From Blautia sp. MSJ-19 (GTDB lineage: Bacteria > Bacillota > Clostridia > Lachnospirales > Lachnospiraceae): a DNA stretch of 64,000 nucleotides. Shown here piece after piece: positions 42,186 through 50,987 of this stretch. Under the pieces are notes generated by a model, which worked only from the letters and a program-made list of their open reading frames with translations, was not told the origin of the DNA and did not search any database. A program made the translations under genes and the position numbers. The stretch lies in contig NZ_JAHLQA010000007.1 in the NCBI RefSeq assembly GCF_018918125.1, positions 1 through 64,000 of the forward strand, written 5' to 3'. Numbering within the stretch: the stretch's first letter is position 1; every line of letters starts with the position of its first letter.

Positions 42186-42212
42186 GTTACCGTGAACGGA
42201 GTGAACAGTAAC
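42186..42212 (+). repeat. Interspersed hairpin repeat
   Basis: GTTACCGTGAACGGAGTGAA then CAGTAAC; 22 of 27 bases equal 36224-36250, and both are preceded by TGACCAA. A third, poorer copy may lie at 44567-44590. Located after the AEC terminator. Confidence 0.55.
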
Positions 42213-42247
42213 GATATATCTTCTCAATAATGAAAGTGGAAAACTCT

Positions 42248-42276
42248 TGCATGACTTCTGCGATTAGTTTATACTA
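42248..42276 (+). promoter_or_regulatory. Enolase promoter
   Basis: TTGCAT (42248-42253), 17-nt spacer, TATACT (42271-42276). The -35 lies within AAACTCTTGCATGA (42242-42255), repeated as AAACTCTTGCGTGA at 42298-42311 in the leader. Confidence 0.65.
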
Positions 42277-42354
42277 ACCATAGAGTTAGAGAAAAGAAAC
42301 TCTTGCGTGAATAAATCAGCCAAAGCCCGGCATAAATGTTGGAAGCTGTGCTGA

Positions 42355-43680
<1,326 letters not shown>

Positions 43681-43737
43681 TTTTCATTTATAGATACTTA
43701 TTCATTCAATAATAGTCATTCATAAATAACATTCACA

Positions 43738-43799
43738 AAAAAATCTCCGACATAACTGACAGGTGTTTTGGGTCATCGGTCAGCAGCCGGAGATTTTTA
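43738..43799. terminator. Bidirectional terminator between eno and the SGNH gene
   Basis: AAAAATCTCCG (about 43739-43749) pairs with CGGAGATTTTT (about 43788-43798), with inner CTGAC/GTCAG pairing. Serves both convergent genes. Confidence 0.85.
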
Positions 43800-43836
43800 T
43801 TTTGTTCAGGAGTTTAAGGAGGATGGATAATTCTGC

Positions 43837-44478
43837 TCAGATTACATTAGAAAGGCCTTTCTGGAGTGCAATAATCTTATCATAAACTGCCTCGGCCAGT
43901 GCGGCATGCCCCTTTTCATCCATATGTTCACGGTCAGTAATGCTTGGAGTTGCAAAATCAGCAGCATTTAAGAAGGCAGCATGATTCTGGAGTGCAACCT
44001 TACGGTATTCACTGGCAAGATTCCGGGATACGGTCTCTGAAGCCGGGTCAAATTCCGGATCAAAATCGGCATCTCCGACACCGGCTCCCAGATGGATCGG
44101 GGAGATAACCAGCAGGTCAAAGTGCTGAGATGCATTCTGGCGTGCTTTTCGAATCACCTGATTCAGACCATTGGCAATTACACTGGCGGAAGCGCGATAG
44201 CGGGTCTTGCAGTCATTCGTGCCGAGCATGATAATGACGAGGTCGATCGGGTTGTGCATCTCGACAGTAACCCCGATCAGATCCAGTCCGCGGCGACCTT
44301 CACGAAGTTCATCCTGAAAGACAGTCGTTCTGCCGCAAAGCCCTTCTTCAATAATATGATATTCCGGTCCGAGTTTTTTCTGCAAAAGCCCGGTCCATCT
44401 TGTTTTTTCATCAAAACGTCCGGATTTGTCCGGCTTGTATCCCCAGGTATTGGAATCACCAAAACATAAGATGTTCAT
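43837..44478 (-). CDS. SGNH/GDSL-family esterase or lipase
   Basis: 213 aa from ATG at 44478 (AAGGAGCG upstream). Block I NILCFGDSNTWGYKPD carries the catalytic Ser, block III IIMLGTNDCK the Asn, and block V DREHMDEKGHAALAEA the Asp/His pair. No signal peptide, so it is intracellular. It probably deacylates a small substrate; it resembles the arylesterase group of SGNH hydrolases. Confidence 0.85.
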   Translation of the reverse strand: MNILCFGDSNTWGYKPDKSGRFDEKTRWTGLLQKKLGPEYHIIEEGLCGRTTVFQDELREGRRGLDLIGVTVEMHNPIDLVIIMLGTNDCKTRYRASASVIANGLNQVIRKARQNASQHFDLLVISPIHLGAGVGDADFDPEFDPASETVSRNLASEYRKVALQNHAAFLNAADFATPSITDREHMDEKGHAALAEAVYDKIIALQKGLSNVI

Positions 44479-44597
44479 AAGATCACGCTCCTTAATTAAA
44501 TAAAACCATATAAACATACCAAACAAATATGTTAATATAATAAACGTTTTATTATCAAATGTCAAGTAGTTGCGAATGAAATGAACAGCAAAATAAC

Positions 44598-44631
44598 AAT
44601 GCTGTCCGAGATTTTATTTTCGGACAGCATT
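44598..44631 (-). terminator. Hairpin overlapping the treR stop
   Basis: AATGCTGTCCGA (44598-44609) and TCGGACAGCATT (44620-44631) form a perfect 12-bp stem. The treR stop codon lies in the loop and the right arm encodes its last residues. The U-run is weak, so termination or mRNA stabilisation are both possible. Confidence 0.65.
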
Positions 44632-45339
44632 ATCATAGAAGCGGAAATGATCCGGGCGGTGGCGGGACTGGGTGTACTCGAACATTACGCCATCACTGTT
44701 ATAAGTCTGGCTGCTGACAACAGCAACACAGTTATAGTCTTTGATATTCAGAGCCAGATATTTTTCATCAATTTCAGTGACTTTTTCGACAGTCATGATC
44801 CTTTTGCTGTTGACGATGGTCATATGCAGTGTGTTTTCAAGATACTGATAGATAGAATGTTCAGCTATTTCCTTTGTCAGGCCAGGCACAGCTTCTTTGA
44901 GAAAATAATTGTGGTTGATGATCAGCGGAACATCATCAAGATAATGAATTCTCTGAATATAATAAACTTCTGCATTTTCGGGAAAACCGGTCATGGCGGC
45001 CTGTTTTTTATTTAACTGAAGTTCGGTGAACAGTGCGACCCGGGTAAAAGCCTGCTGTCCGTTTCTCACAGCAGATTCTGTGAAGGTCTCAATCTCACCG
45101 ATCGTAAAGGCAGTCTGCTCACATGGCTGATAAATATTGCGGACTCCTTTTCCCTGCATGGTCTGCACATACCCATCGTTTACAAGCAGCCCTACGGCAC
45201 GGCGCAGCGTGTTGCGGGAACAGCCGTATGTCTGGATCAGACTGTTTTCGGGGGGCAGAAGTTCCTGATAAGCAAATGTATTGTTTTCTATTTTTTGTTT
45301 TAAGTCTTTGTATATATCCTCATAAATGCTTTTTGGCAT
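44614..45339 (-). CDS. treR: GntR/HutC-family repressor of trehalose genes (TreR-like)
   Basis: 241 aa from ATG at 45339 (GGAAAGGAG upstream). Winged helix (about 3-70: LPPENSLIQTYGCSRNTLRR, VQTMQGKGVRNIY) and a UTRA ligand domain (about 85-235). Divergent from treP-treA, and the intergenic region holds three TGTTTAAACA-type sites. Known TreR proteins of this type respond to trehalose 6-phosphate. Assignment to trehalose rests mainly on context. Confidence 0.86.
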   Translation of the reverse strand: MPKSIYEDIYKDLKQKIENNTFAYQELLPPENSLIQTYGCSRNTLRRAVGLLVNDGYVQTMQGKGVRNIYQPCEQTAFTIGEIETFTESAVRNGQQAFTRVALFTELQLNKKQAAMTGFPENAEVYYIQRIHYLDDVPLIINHNYFLKEAVPGLTKEIAEHSIYQYLENTLHMTIVNSKRIMTVEKVTEIDEKYLALNIKDYNCVAVVSSQTYNSDGVMFEYTQSRHRPDHFRFYDNAVRK

Positions 45340-45458
45340 TTGTTTCTCCTTTCCTGTGTATGTGTAACTGATGATGTCTGAGAAATGTTTTTCATTTGGC
45401 AATTCTTATTTTCTATTATAAAGCCCCTGAAAAGAAAGTGCAACGAAAAACGAATAAC

Positions 45459-45541
45459 TTGTTCAAACAAATTTTAAAAATGTAATTGACATGTTTAAAC
45501 AAATATGATATAAAAGAATTACGATAAAGATGTTTAAACAA
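45459..45541 (+). promoter_or_regulatory. treP promoter with three TreR-type operators
   Basis: TTGACA (45486-45491), 17 nt, TATAAA (45509-45514). Operators: TTGTTCAAACAA (45459-45470, upstream), TGTTTAAACA (45492-45501, in the spacer) and TGTTTAAACA (45531-45540, downstream of the start). Centres are 32 and 39 bp apart. The first site may also control divergent treR. Confidence 0.8.
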
Positions 45542-45567
45542 GTTGAATGTAAATGGAGGAGAGAACG

Positions 45568-47541
45568 ATGGGCAAATATGCACAGGATGCAGAAGAACTG
45601 CTGCGGTTGGTTGGCGGCAGAGAAAACATTGCAGCAGTATCACATTGTGTTACCAGAATGCGTTTCGTGCTGACAGATACATCAAAGGCTGATGTGGAGG
45701 CAATCGAAGCCATGAAAGTAACGAAGGGATGTTTCACACAGGCAGGTCAGTTTCAGGTAATCATTGGAAATGCAGTCGCAGACTTTTACAATGACTTTGT
45801 CAAAGCTGCCGGCGTGGAGGGTGTTTCCAAAGACGCAGTCAAACAGGCGGCGAAGAAAAATCAGAACATCATCCAGAGGCTGGTTGCAGCACTGGCTGAG
45901 ATTTTTGCTCCGCTGATTCCGGCAATCATTACCGGCGGTCTGATCCTGGGCTTCAGAAACTGCATTGACAGTATTTACTTTTTTGAAAAGGGAACGAAGA
46001 CACTGTGCGATATCAGTCAGTTCTGGGCAGGTATGGACAGCTTTCTGTGGCTGATTGGCGAGGCAATCTTCCATATGCTGCCAGTAGGAATCTGCTGGTC
46101 TGTTACCAAGAAGATGGGAACCACACAGATGCTTGGAATCGTGCTTGGTCTGACACTGGTTTCCGGACAGCTTTTGAACGCTTATTCCGTAGCAGGTACA
46201 GCCGCTGCGGATATTCCAAAGTGGGATTTCGGATTTGTCAAAGTTAATATGATCGGTTATCAGGCACAGGTACTGCCGGCAATTCTGGCAGCGTTCGTAC
46301 TTGTATATCTGGAGAAATTTTTCAGGAAGATTACACCGCAGGTGATATCCATGGTCGTTGTTCCATTCTGCAGCCTGGTACTTGCAGTTATGGCAGCACA
46401 TTTTGTAGTTGGACCGATTGGCTGGAAGATCGGATCCGCAATTTCAGCAGTTGTATATGCAGGAATCACAGGTTCTTTCAAAGTTGTATTTGGAGCAATT
46501 TTTGGATTTGTTTATGCTCCGTTGGTTATCACAGGACTTCATCATATGTCAAATGCAATTGACCTTCAGCTTATCGCTGACTACGGCGGAACCATGCTGT
46601 GGCCGATGATCGCTTTATCCAACATCGCGCAGGGTTCTGCAGTTGTAGCCATGATGATTCTCCAGAAGAAGAATTCAGCAGCCCAGGAAGTCAACGTTCC
46701 GTCAGGAATTTCCTGTTATCTTGGTGTTACCGAGCCGGCAATCTTTGGTGTCAATCTGAAATACGGTTTCCCGTTTATCTGTGGAATGATTGGATCTGCA
46801 GTTGCTGCAATTGTATGTGTGGCAACAAACACAACAGCAAATGCGGTAGGTGTCGGTGGAATTCCGGGAATCCTTTCTATTCAGCCGAAATATATGGGAA
46901 GCTTTGCAGTATGCATGGTGATCGCCTTTGTGATCCCGTTAGTCCTTACTTTCATTGTTGGAAAGAAAAAGCTTTCTCCGGTGGAAATGGGACAGGCTGG
47001 CAGTGAAAAAAACGAGGTGGCACAGAGTACAGAAGAAATCACAGTACAGAGTGAAGATACAGGAACAAAAAATACACAGGAAACAGTATCAGTTCTGAAA
47101 GCTTTCCTTACAGGAAAAGTGATTCCATTAAAAGAAGTAAATGACGGCGTTTTTTCTGAGGGAATGATGGGAGAGGGACTTGCGATTGTGCCGGAAGACG
47201 GTATTTTATATGCACCGGCAGATGCGGAAGTAACCATGCTGATGGAAGAATCAAGACATGCTTGTGGACTTGTACTGGCGAATGGAATGGAAATTCTGCT
47301 TCATGTTGGAATTGATACCGTAGAGATGAAAGGTGATGGATTTGAATATCTGGTCTCTGAAAATCAGAAGGTAAAAGCGGGTACACCATTGATTCGTTTT
47401 GACAGAGAGAAGATCAAAGCGGCGGGGCATCCGGACGTAACGGTCTGCATTATCACAGAAGAAGGAGATGCAAAGAAGATTCAGTTCAGAACCGGTATGC
47501 AGGCAGAAGCAGGCAAGACAGAAATTGCATCATTTGAATAA
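45568..47541 (+). CDS. treP: PTS trehalose-specific EIIBCA permease
   Basis: 657 aa from ATG 45568 (GGAGGAGAG upstream). EIIB first (about 1-85, phosphocysteine in VSHCVTRMRF), EIIC (about 100-450, ten or so membrane spans), acidic linker, then EIIA (about 515-650, phosphohistidine in ILLHVGIDTVEMKGDGF). Domain order B-C-A and the partner phosphotrehalase identify trehalose; it makes trehalose 6-phosphate in the cytoplasm. Phosphate comes from HPr/enzyme I encoded at 9.8-11.8 kb. Confidence 0.92.
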   Translation: MGKYAQDAEELLRLVGGRENIAAVSHCVTRMRFVLTDTSKADVEAIEAMKVTKGCFTQAGQFQVIIGNAVADFYNDFVKAAGVEGVSKDAVKQAAKKNQNIIQRLVAALAEIFAPLIPAIITGGLILGFRNCIDSIYFFEKGTKTLCDISQFWAGMDSFLWLIGEAIFHMLPVGICWSVTKKMGTTQMLGIVLGLTLVSGQLLNAYSVAGTAAADIPKWDFGFVKVNMIGYQAQVLPAILAAFVLVYLEKFFRKITPQVISMVVVPFCSLVLAVMAAHFVVGPIGWKIGSAISAVVYAGITGSFKVVFGAIFGFVYAPLVITGLHHMSNAIDLQLIADYGGTMLWPMIALSNIAQGSAVVAMMILQKKNSAAQEVNVPSGISCYLGVTEPAIFGVNLKYGFPFICGMIGSAVAAIVCVATNTTANAVGVGGIPGILSIQPKYMGSFAVCMVIAFVIPLVLTFIVGKKKLSPVEMGQAGSEKNEVAQSTEEITVQSEDTGTKNTQETVSVLKAFLTGKVIPLKEVNDGVFSEGMMGEGLAIVPEDGILYAPADAEVTMLMEESRHACGLVLANGMEILLHVGIDTVEMKGDGFEYLVSENQKVKAGTPLIRFDREKIKAAGHPDVTVCIITEEGDAKKIQFRTGMQAEAGKTEIASFE

Positions 47542-47580
47542 ATGAAGGTGTTGTGAACATTGACAGAAAGGGAGTACAGT

Positions 47581-49233
47581 ATGCTGGAATTAGGAAATAA
47601 AGTTGTATATCAGATTTATCCGAAATCGTTCAAAGATTCCAATGGCGATGGTCATGGCGATATCAGAGGAATCATTCAGAAGCTGGACTATCTGAAAGGG
47701 CTCGATATCGATTATCTGTGGATCACACCGGTATTCGTTTCACCGATGAATGACAATGGTTATGATGTTGCTGATTATTACAGGATCAATCCCCGGTTCG
47801 GCACAATGAAAGACATGGATGATCTGATTGCAGGATGCAATGAGCGAAATATCGGACTTATGATGGACATGGTGTTTAATCATACTTCCACAGACCATGA
47901 GTGGTTCCGGAAGGCACTCGCCGGTGAAAAAGAATATCAGGATTACTATATTTTCAGAGACGGAACACCGGATCAGGTACCGACCAACTGGCAGTCCAAA
48001 TTCGGCGGCTCTGCATGGGAGTATGTTCCGGAGCTTGGCAAATGGTATCTGCATCTTTATGATGTCAGCCAGGCAGATCTGAACTGGGAAAATCCAAAGG
48101 TGCGTGAAGAGCTGAAAAAGGTTATTCGCTTCTGGAAGGACAAAGGAGTGAAAGGATTCCGCTTCGATGTGGTAAACGTAATTTCCAAACCGGAAGTATT
48201 TGAAGATGATCTTGAGGGAGACGGAAGAAGATTTTATACAGATGGCCCGCATGTTCATGAATATCTCAAAGAACTAACGGCGAACACAGGGATTGCAGAT
48301 ATGATCACAGTCGGAGAAATGTCTTCCACTTCTCTGGATAACTGTGTCCGCTATTCCAACCCGGAAGAAAAAGAACTCTCCATGTGTTTCAATTTTCATC
48401 ATCTCAAAGTAGATTACAAAAATGGCGATAAATGGTCGCTCATGGAGCCGGATCACATGGCACTCAAGAAACTGTTCGAAGACTGGCAGGAGGGCATGCA
48501 GGAAAACAATGGTTGGAACGCACTTTTCTGGTGTAACCATGATCAACCGCGTATTGTATCCAGATTCGGAGATGAAAAGAGATACTGGAAAGAGTCTGCC
48601 AAAATGCTTGCTGCATCTGTTCATCTGATGCGTGGAACTCCTTATATTTATCAGGGAGAAGAGATTGGAATGACGAACGCGCATTATACTGATATTTCCC
48701 AGTATCGCGATGTGGAGAGTCTGAATTATTATGAGATTCTTCTCTCAGAAGGAAAGTCCAAAGAAGAGGCGTTGGAAATCCTTGCAGCAAAGTCCAGAGA
48801 CAACAGTAGAACTCCAATGCAGTGGTCCGCGGAGAAAAACGCGGGATTTTCAGAGGCAGAACCATGGATTTCTGTAATTGAAAATTACAAAGACATTAAT
48901 GTAGAAAAAGAAATGCAGGATCCAGATTCCATTTACTCCTTTTATAAGAAACTGATTGAACTCCGCAAAGAGAAAGCAGTGATCTCTCAGGGAACAATTG
49001 AATTTTTGGAGAGGGACAATGCAGATGTGCTTGCATATAAAAGAAATTACAAAGAAGAGGAACTGGTCGTATTCAATAATCTGACTGGTGGAAAAATCGT
49101 GCTCCAGATGAATCTAGAGTGGAAAACTTATCATAAACTTCTGGGAAATTATGAAAGCAGCAGCCGAGATGAGAAAGACGGACGCAACGAAATTGTATTG
49201 CAGCCGTATGAGACACTTGTACTGGAAAAATAA
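47581..49233 (+). CDS. treA: Alpha,alpha-phosphotrehalase (trehalose-6-phosphate hydrolase)
   Basis: 550 aa GH13 enzyme splitting trehalose 6-phosphate into glucose and glucose 6-phosphate. Start at 47581 (AAGGGAG upstream). Conserved GH13 regions: VVYQIYPKSFKDSNGDGHGD, DMVFNHTS, GFRFDVVNVI (nucleophile Asp), TVGEMSST (acid/base Glu) and CNHDQPR. Related oligo-1,6-glucosidases differ mainly in substrate loops, so context decides. Confidence 0.9.
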   Translation: MLELGNKVVYQIYPKSFKDSNGDGHGDIRGIIQKLDYLKGLDIDYLWITPVFVSPMNDNGYDVADYYRINPRFGTMKDMDDLIAGCNERNIGLMMDMVFNHTSTDHEWFRKALAGEKEYQDYYIFRDGTPDQVPTNWQSKFGGSAWEYVPELGKWYLHLYDVSQADLNWENPKVREELKKVIRFWKDKGVKGFRFDVVNVISKPEVFEDDLEGDGRRFYTDGPHVHEYLKELTANTGIADMITVGEMSSTSLDNCVRYSNPEEKELSMCFNFHHLKVDYKNGDKWSLMEPDHMALKKLFEDWQEGMQENNGWNALFWCNHDQPRIVSRFGDEKRYWKESAKMLAASVHLMRGTPYIYQGEEIGMTNAHYTDISQYRDVESLNYYEILLSEGKSKEEALEILAAKSRDNSRTPMQWSAEKNAGFSEAEPWISVIENYKDINVEKEMQDPDSIYSFYKKLIELRKEKAVISQGTIEFLERDNADVLAYKRNYKEEELVVFNNLTGGKIVLQMNLEWKTYHKLLGNYESSSRDEKDGRNEIVLQPYETLVLEK

Positions 49234-49282
49234 AATATGGAGTTTGTGTAATGATGTGAGGTGTCTGATACAATAGAAAGTT

Positions 49283-49323
49283 AAATGACCTGATTTTCAG
49301 AAATGGAAAGAGGGTCATTTTTT
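49283..49323 (+). terminator. Terminator after treA
   Basis: AAATGACC (49283-49290) pairs with GGTCATTT (49313-49320), followed by T residues. Confidence 0.82.
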
Positions 49324-49363
49324 GCTGTGTTTATACATAGTGTAAAATTTGATGAAATATGTA

Positions 49364-49426
49364 TTGCAGGGTGGAGTGGAAGAGGGTATAATGATTTGTA
49401 TAAGTTAAATAAAACTAACTTATACA
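49364..49426 (+). promoter_or_regulatory. ZIP transporter promoter with a perfect inverted repeat
   Basis: TTGCAG (49364-49369), 17 nt, TATAAT (49387-49392). TGTATAAGTTA (49397-49407) and TAACTTATACA (49416-49426) form a perfect 11-bp inverted repeat at the start site, a candidate metalloregulator operator. It does not match the Zur-type sites at 11867-11929. Confidence 0.7.
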
Positions 49427-49529
49427 GCGAATGAACGTTTCAGAAGGATATTGCATATATTGTAAACAGAATGGCATTTGAATCTGGCTGCCTGAATGGT
49501 AATCATCGAATGCACAATGGAGGAAGAGG

Positions 49530-50312
49530 ATGAATTTAAATGTATTTTATGGGATTTTGATTCCGTTTATCGGAACATCAGCCGGTGCTGCCTGCGTCTT
49601 TTTTATGAAGAAAGACCTGAATCAGTGGGTACAGCGATGTCTGACCGGATTTGCAGCAGGAGTTATGGTTGCTGCATCTGTATGGAGTCTCTTGATTCCG
49701 GCACTTGAACAGTCAGAAGAAATGGGAAAGCTCTCGTTTGTCCCGGCAGCAGCTGGTTTCTGGGCGGGAGTGTTATTCCTGCTTTTACTGGATCATATTA
49801 TTCCACACCTGCATCAACAAACTGATAAAGCGGAAGGTCCCAAGAGTCGTCTGCAAAAAACAACAATGCTTGTACTTGCGGTTACTCTCCATAACATTCC
49901 GGAAGGAATGGCGGTTGGTGTTGTTTATGCCGGTTATCTGACCGGAAATGCTCAGATCACACTGATGGGTGCACTGGCACTGTCACTTGGAATTGCAATC
50001 CAGAATTTCCCGGAGGGGGCGATCATTTCCATGCCTCTCCGCTCCGAAGGAATGGGAAAAACAAAGGCCTTTGTTGGGGGTGTGTTATCCGGAATCGTGG
50101 AGCCGGTCGGTGCAGTATTGACGATTCTTGCAGCCGGACTGATCGTTCCGGCACTGCCGTATCTCCTGAGTTTTGCGGCGGGAGCCATGCTTTACGTTGT
50201 TGTAGAAGAGCTGATACCGGAGATGTCTGCCGGGGAGCATTCCAATGTTGGAACGATTTTTTTTGCAGTCGGATTTACGTTGATGATGATTCTCGATGTA
50301 GCGTTGGGATAA
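49530..50312 (+). CDS. ZIP-family divalent metal transporter
   Basis: 260 aa with about 8 membrane segments. The ZIP signature LAVTLHNIPEGMAVGVVYAG (about 113-132) and SLGIAIQNFPEGAIISMPL carry the His/Asn/Glu metal ligands. A His-containing loop IPHLHQQTDK (about 91-100) precedes it. Imports zinc or other divalent metal (GufA-like branch). GGAGGAAGAGG upstream. Its regulator is not encoded nearby. Confidence 0.88.
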   Translation: MNLNVFYGILIPFIGTSAGAACVFFMKKDLNQWVQRCLTGFAAGVMVAASVWSLLIPALEQSEEMGKLSFVPAAAGFWAGVLFLLLLDHIIPHLHQQTDKAEGPKSRLQKTTMLVLAVTLHNIPEGMAVGVVYAGYLTGNAQITLMGALALSLGIAIQNFPEGAIISMPLRSEGMGKTKAFVGGVLSGIVEPVGAVLTILAAGLIVPALPYLLSFAAGAMLYVVVEELIPEMSAGEHSNVGTIFFAVGFTLMMILDVALG

Positions 50313-50321
50313 TATAAGCTA

Positions 50322-50395
50322 GTACAGCATTCACGAAATAACTATGTCAATCGTTTGCCTGCGTAATTGATATAGTTATTTGCGGAATACTGTAC
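50322..50395. repeat. Long inverted repeat, 30-nt arms
   Basis: 50322-50351 (beginning GTACAGCATTC) and 50366-50395 (ending GGAATACTGTAC) are complementary at about 25 of 30 positions with a 14-nt loop. No T-run follows, so it is not an ordinary terminator. It may be a MITE-like element or an mRNA-stabilising hairpin after the ZIP gene. Confidence 0.6.
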
Positions 50396-50499
50396 CAGGT
50401 AAAAGTGCATAAAAAAATGCTGATATAATTGTAAAATATATCTAAACTTGCTGTTGATATTTTAGAAAAAAAGGAGTAAAACATTAGATAAATAAAAAA

Positions 50500-50732
50500 G
50501 AGAAATGCATCGAACAGGACAGGTCACAAAAGGAAACCGGATTACAGAGAGCCGCTGATGGTGAGAAGCGGCAGAAAGTATTTTGTGATATCACCCGGGA
50601 GCATCCCACTGAATTTTGAGTAAGCTGGGACGTAGTCTTCACGTTACAGAAGAAACTGTTTACAGAGACAGTAACGAGAGATCATATTTAGTAATAGATA
50701 TGGTAATACAAAGTGGTACCACGGAACATTCC
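50500..50732 (+). ncRNA. T-box riboswitch, isoleucine specifier
   Basis: Stem I has the AGAGAG motif (50545-50550), the GGTGAGAAGC distal loop, and the specifier region TGAT-ATC-ACC with ATC at 50590-50592 (isoleucine), followed by GGGAGC. The T-box sequence is AAGTGGTACCACGG (50711-50724); TGGT (50714-50717) can pair with the NCCA end of a tRNA whose discriminator is A, consistent with tRNA-Ile. A terminator follows. Uncharged tRNA-Ile is expected to turn on cstA. Confidence 0.85.
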
Positions 50733-50770
50733 GCCTTTGTTATCCAACCGGATAGCAGAGGCGTTTTTTT
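50733..50770 (+). terminator. Terminator of the T-box
   Basis: GCCTTTGTTATCC (50733-50745) pairs with GGATAGCAGAGGC (50750-50762), followed by seven T. Confidence 0.9.
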
Positions 50771-50809
50771 ACTTTACAGGAAATTACTTCGTAATATTCC
50801 AATAAAGTA

Positions 50810-50950
50810 AAAAACGCTCTGCGAGAATGCGACTAGATGCATTTGGAATATGTCTGCTAAAGCAGACTGCATCTAGCGCGCAAAGCGTAGCAAGTCCCTT
50901 AATGATTGAGGGATTCAGGGAGTTTGGAGCGGACTTGTCCGCTTTGATCT
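50810..50950 (+). other. Second structured leader segment before cstA
   Basis: Between the T-box terminator and cstA lie CTAGATGCA/TGCATCTAG (about 50831-50877) enclosing GTCTGCTAAAGCAGAC, then TCCCTTAATGATTGAGGGA (about 50895-50913) and AGCGGACTTGTCCGCT (50928-50943). No known riboswitch was recognised. The CTTG-looped hairpin resembles elements at 41-54, so this may be an inserted intergenic repeat. Confidence 0.45.
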
Positions 50951-50987
50951 ATATACAAAATTATACCAAAAGAAAAGGGGAAAGATT

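Noticed and set aside
44567-44590. Third copy of the 27-bp hairpin repeat
   Set aside because: Only the AATGAAATGAACAG part is similar and the stem is poor; too weak to list.
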